From positions 1-43,406 of the forward strand of contig JAUSII010000052.1 of the NCBI GenBank assembly GCA_030648035.1: a stretch of 43,406 bases of DNA. Direction: 5' to 3'. This DNA comes from Deltaproteobacteria bacterium (lineage in GTDB: Bacteria > UBA10199 > SPLOWO2-01-44-7). The notes under the pieces were generated by a model. It was not told where the DNA came from. It ran no database searches and saw nothing but the letters and a program-made list of their open reading frames with translations. Of the stretch, positions 42,753 to 43,406 are shown piece after piece (positions within the stretch are counted from its first letter, which is position 1; each line of letters begins with the position of its first letter). Both the position numbers and the translations under genes were made by a program.

Positions 42753-43406
42753 AAAAATCCTCATCATCCTCGAGATGATCAAATTCTCCCACTCGGTTTT
42801 TGCACTCCCTTTTGCGCTGGCGGCGATGGTGGTTGCGGCAAAAGGATGGCCACCATCGCAAACGGTGGCTCTGATTGTGGCGGCGATGGTGACGGCGCGC
42901 TCTGCGGCGATGGCCTTCAACCGGATTGTCGACGCCGAGATCGACGCCAAAAATCCGCGCACAAAAAATCGCCACATCCCTCAAAACATCATCAGCAAAA
43001 AATTTGCATCCATTTTTACTTTTGTCTCCGTCCTGCTTTTTTTTATCGTCTGCCACCAGATCAACCGGCTTAGTTTTATTTTGAGTCCTGTCGCGATGGT
43101 GATTCTGCTCGGCTACTCTTTCAGCAAACGATTCACCTGGGCCTCGCAATTCTGGTTGGGGACCAGTTTGGGAATAGCACCGATTGCCGCCTGGATTGCG
43201 GTGACAGGAACCGTATCAATGACACCGATCTGGCTTGGAATGGCGGTCCTCTTCTGGGTGACCGGCTTCGACATTCTCTATGCCACTCAAGATTATGATT
43301 TTGACCGAGAGCACGGAGTCCACTCTCTGGTTGCCCGTTTCGGCATCAAAAAAAGTTTAAATATCGCCAAGTTATGCCATATTGTAACGCTGTTACTTTT
43401 GCTTAT
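42745..43406 (+). CDS. mqnP: UbiA-family prenyltransferase MqnP (runs off the window)
   Basis: The first 220 residues of a polytopic UbiA-family prenyltransferase, which attaches the isoprenoid chain to the naphthoate ring in the futalosine menaquinone route. The two Asp-rich motifs are present: NRIVDAEIDAKNPRT and DILYATQDYDFDREHG. About six membrane spans are visible before the sequence ends at 43406. The N-terminus MTKKILIILEMIKFSHSVFA is typical of MqnP only if the ATG at 42745, inside the palindromic repeat, is used. The window cuts the C-terminus. Confidence 0.9.
   Translation, partial: MTKKILIILEMIKFSHSVFALPFALAAMVVAAKGWPPSQTVALIVAAMVTARSAAMAFNRIVDAEIDAKNPRTKNRHIPQNIISKKFASIFTFVSVLLFFIVCHQINRLSFILSPVAMVILLGYSFSKRFTWASQFWLGTSLGIAPIAAWIAVTGTVSMTPIWLGMAVLFWVTGFDILYATQDYDFDREHGVHSLVARFGIKKSLNIAKLCHIVTLLLLL

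Overview
The window looks like a chromosomal segment of a Gram-negative, rod-shaped bacterium, most likely an uncultivated member of the former Deltaproteobacteria or the Bdellovibrio-like lineages. That placement is inferred from gene content, not from a marker search. Support comes from a lipoprotein, a protein with an outer-membrane-like C-terminus, a full mreBCD-mrdA-rodA cell-shape operon, and menaquinone genes of the futalosine (Mqn) route, with UbiD/UbiX/UbiA-type late enzymes in place of the classical Men set. Housekeeping genes form compact operons with overlapping stops and starts. Between them lie gene-poor, repeat-rich junctions and very large accessory genes. Layout: 1-5.5 kb is an accessory strip. 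It holds a structured repeat, an acyl-CoA thioesterase, thioredoxin, a small membrane protein, a PBECR-like/DUF2283 pair that resembles a toxin-antitoxin module, an SPFH protein, a lipoprotein, an XRE regulator, and a DUF5678/retropepsin-like pair whose protease has an in-frame amber stop. 5.6-10.5 kb holds one secreted 1540-residue protein with a C-terminal HExxH metallopeptidase-like domain. It is flanked by a 22-bp direct repeat whose other copy is the 3' end of rodA, so it looks inserted. 10.5-16 kb is rodA, mrdA, mreD, mreC, mreB. 16-18.6 kb holds a SurA_N-type periplasmic chaperone, a CCA-adding-type nucleotidyltransferase and a small protein. 18.7-24.7 kb is the rimP-nusA-infB-nrnA-truB operon on the minus strand, with an intrinsic terminator in its leader. 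24.8-43.4 kb interleaves menaquinone genes (mqnA, an MqnX-type deaminase, ubiD/mqnL, menG, ubiX, mqnP) with four large or giant accessory proteins, a leucine dehydrogenase and several repeat elements. The most unusual signals are three. (1) Five accessory genes (lipoprotein, 601-aa, about 917-aa, 1771-aa and 117-aa proteins) share an upstream motif, [C/T]AAC-N14/15-GCCGAWAW. Its -10 half equals the sigma-28 (FliA) -10 consensus, so one alternative-sigma regulon may control the whole accessory set. (2) Three copies of a nested-hairpin element of about 180-240 bp share a common internal stem-loop with an ACGGGAT loop but have unrelated terminal inverted repeats. (3) A dispersed palindromic repeat lies so that its conserved end (ATGACA) provides possible start codons for three genes and has also inserted in frame within truB.
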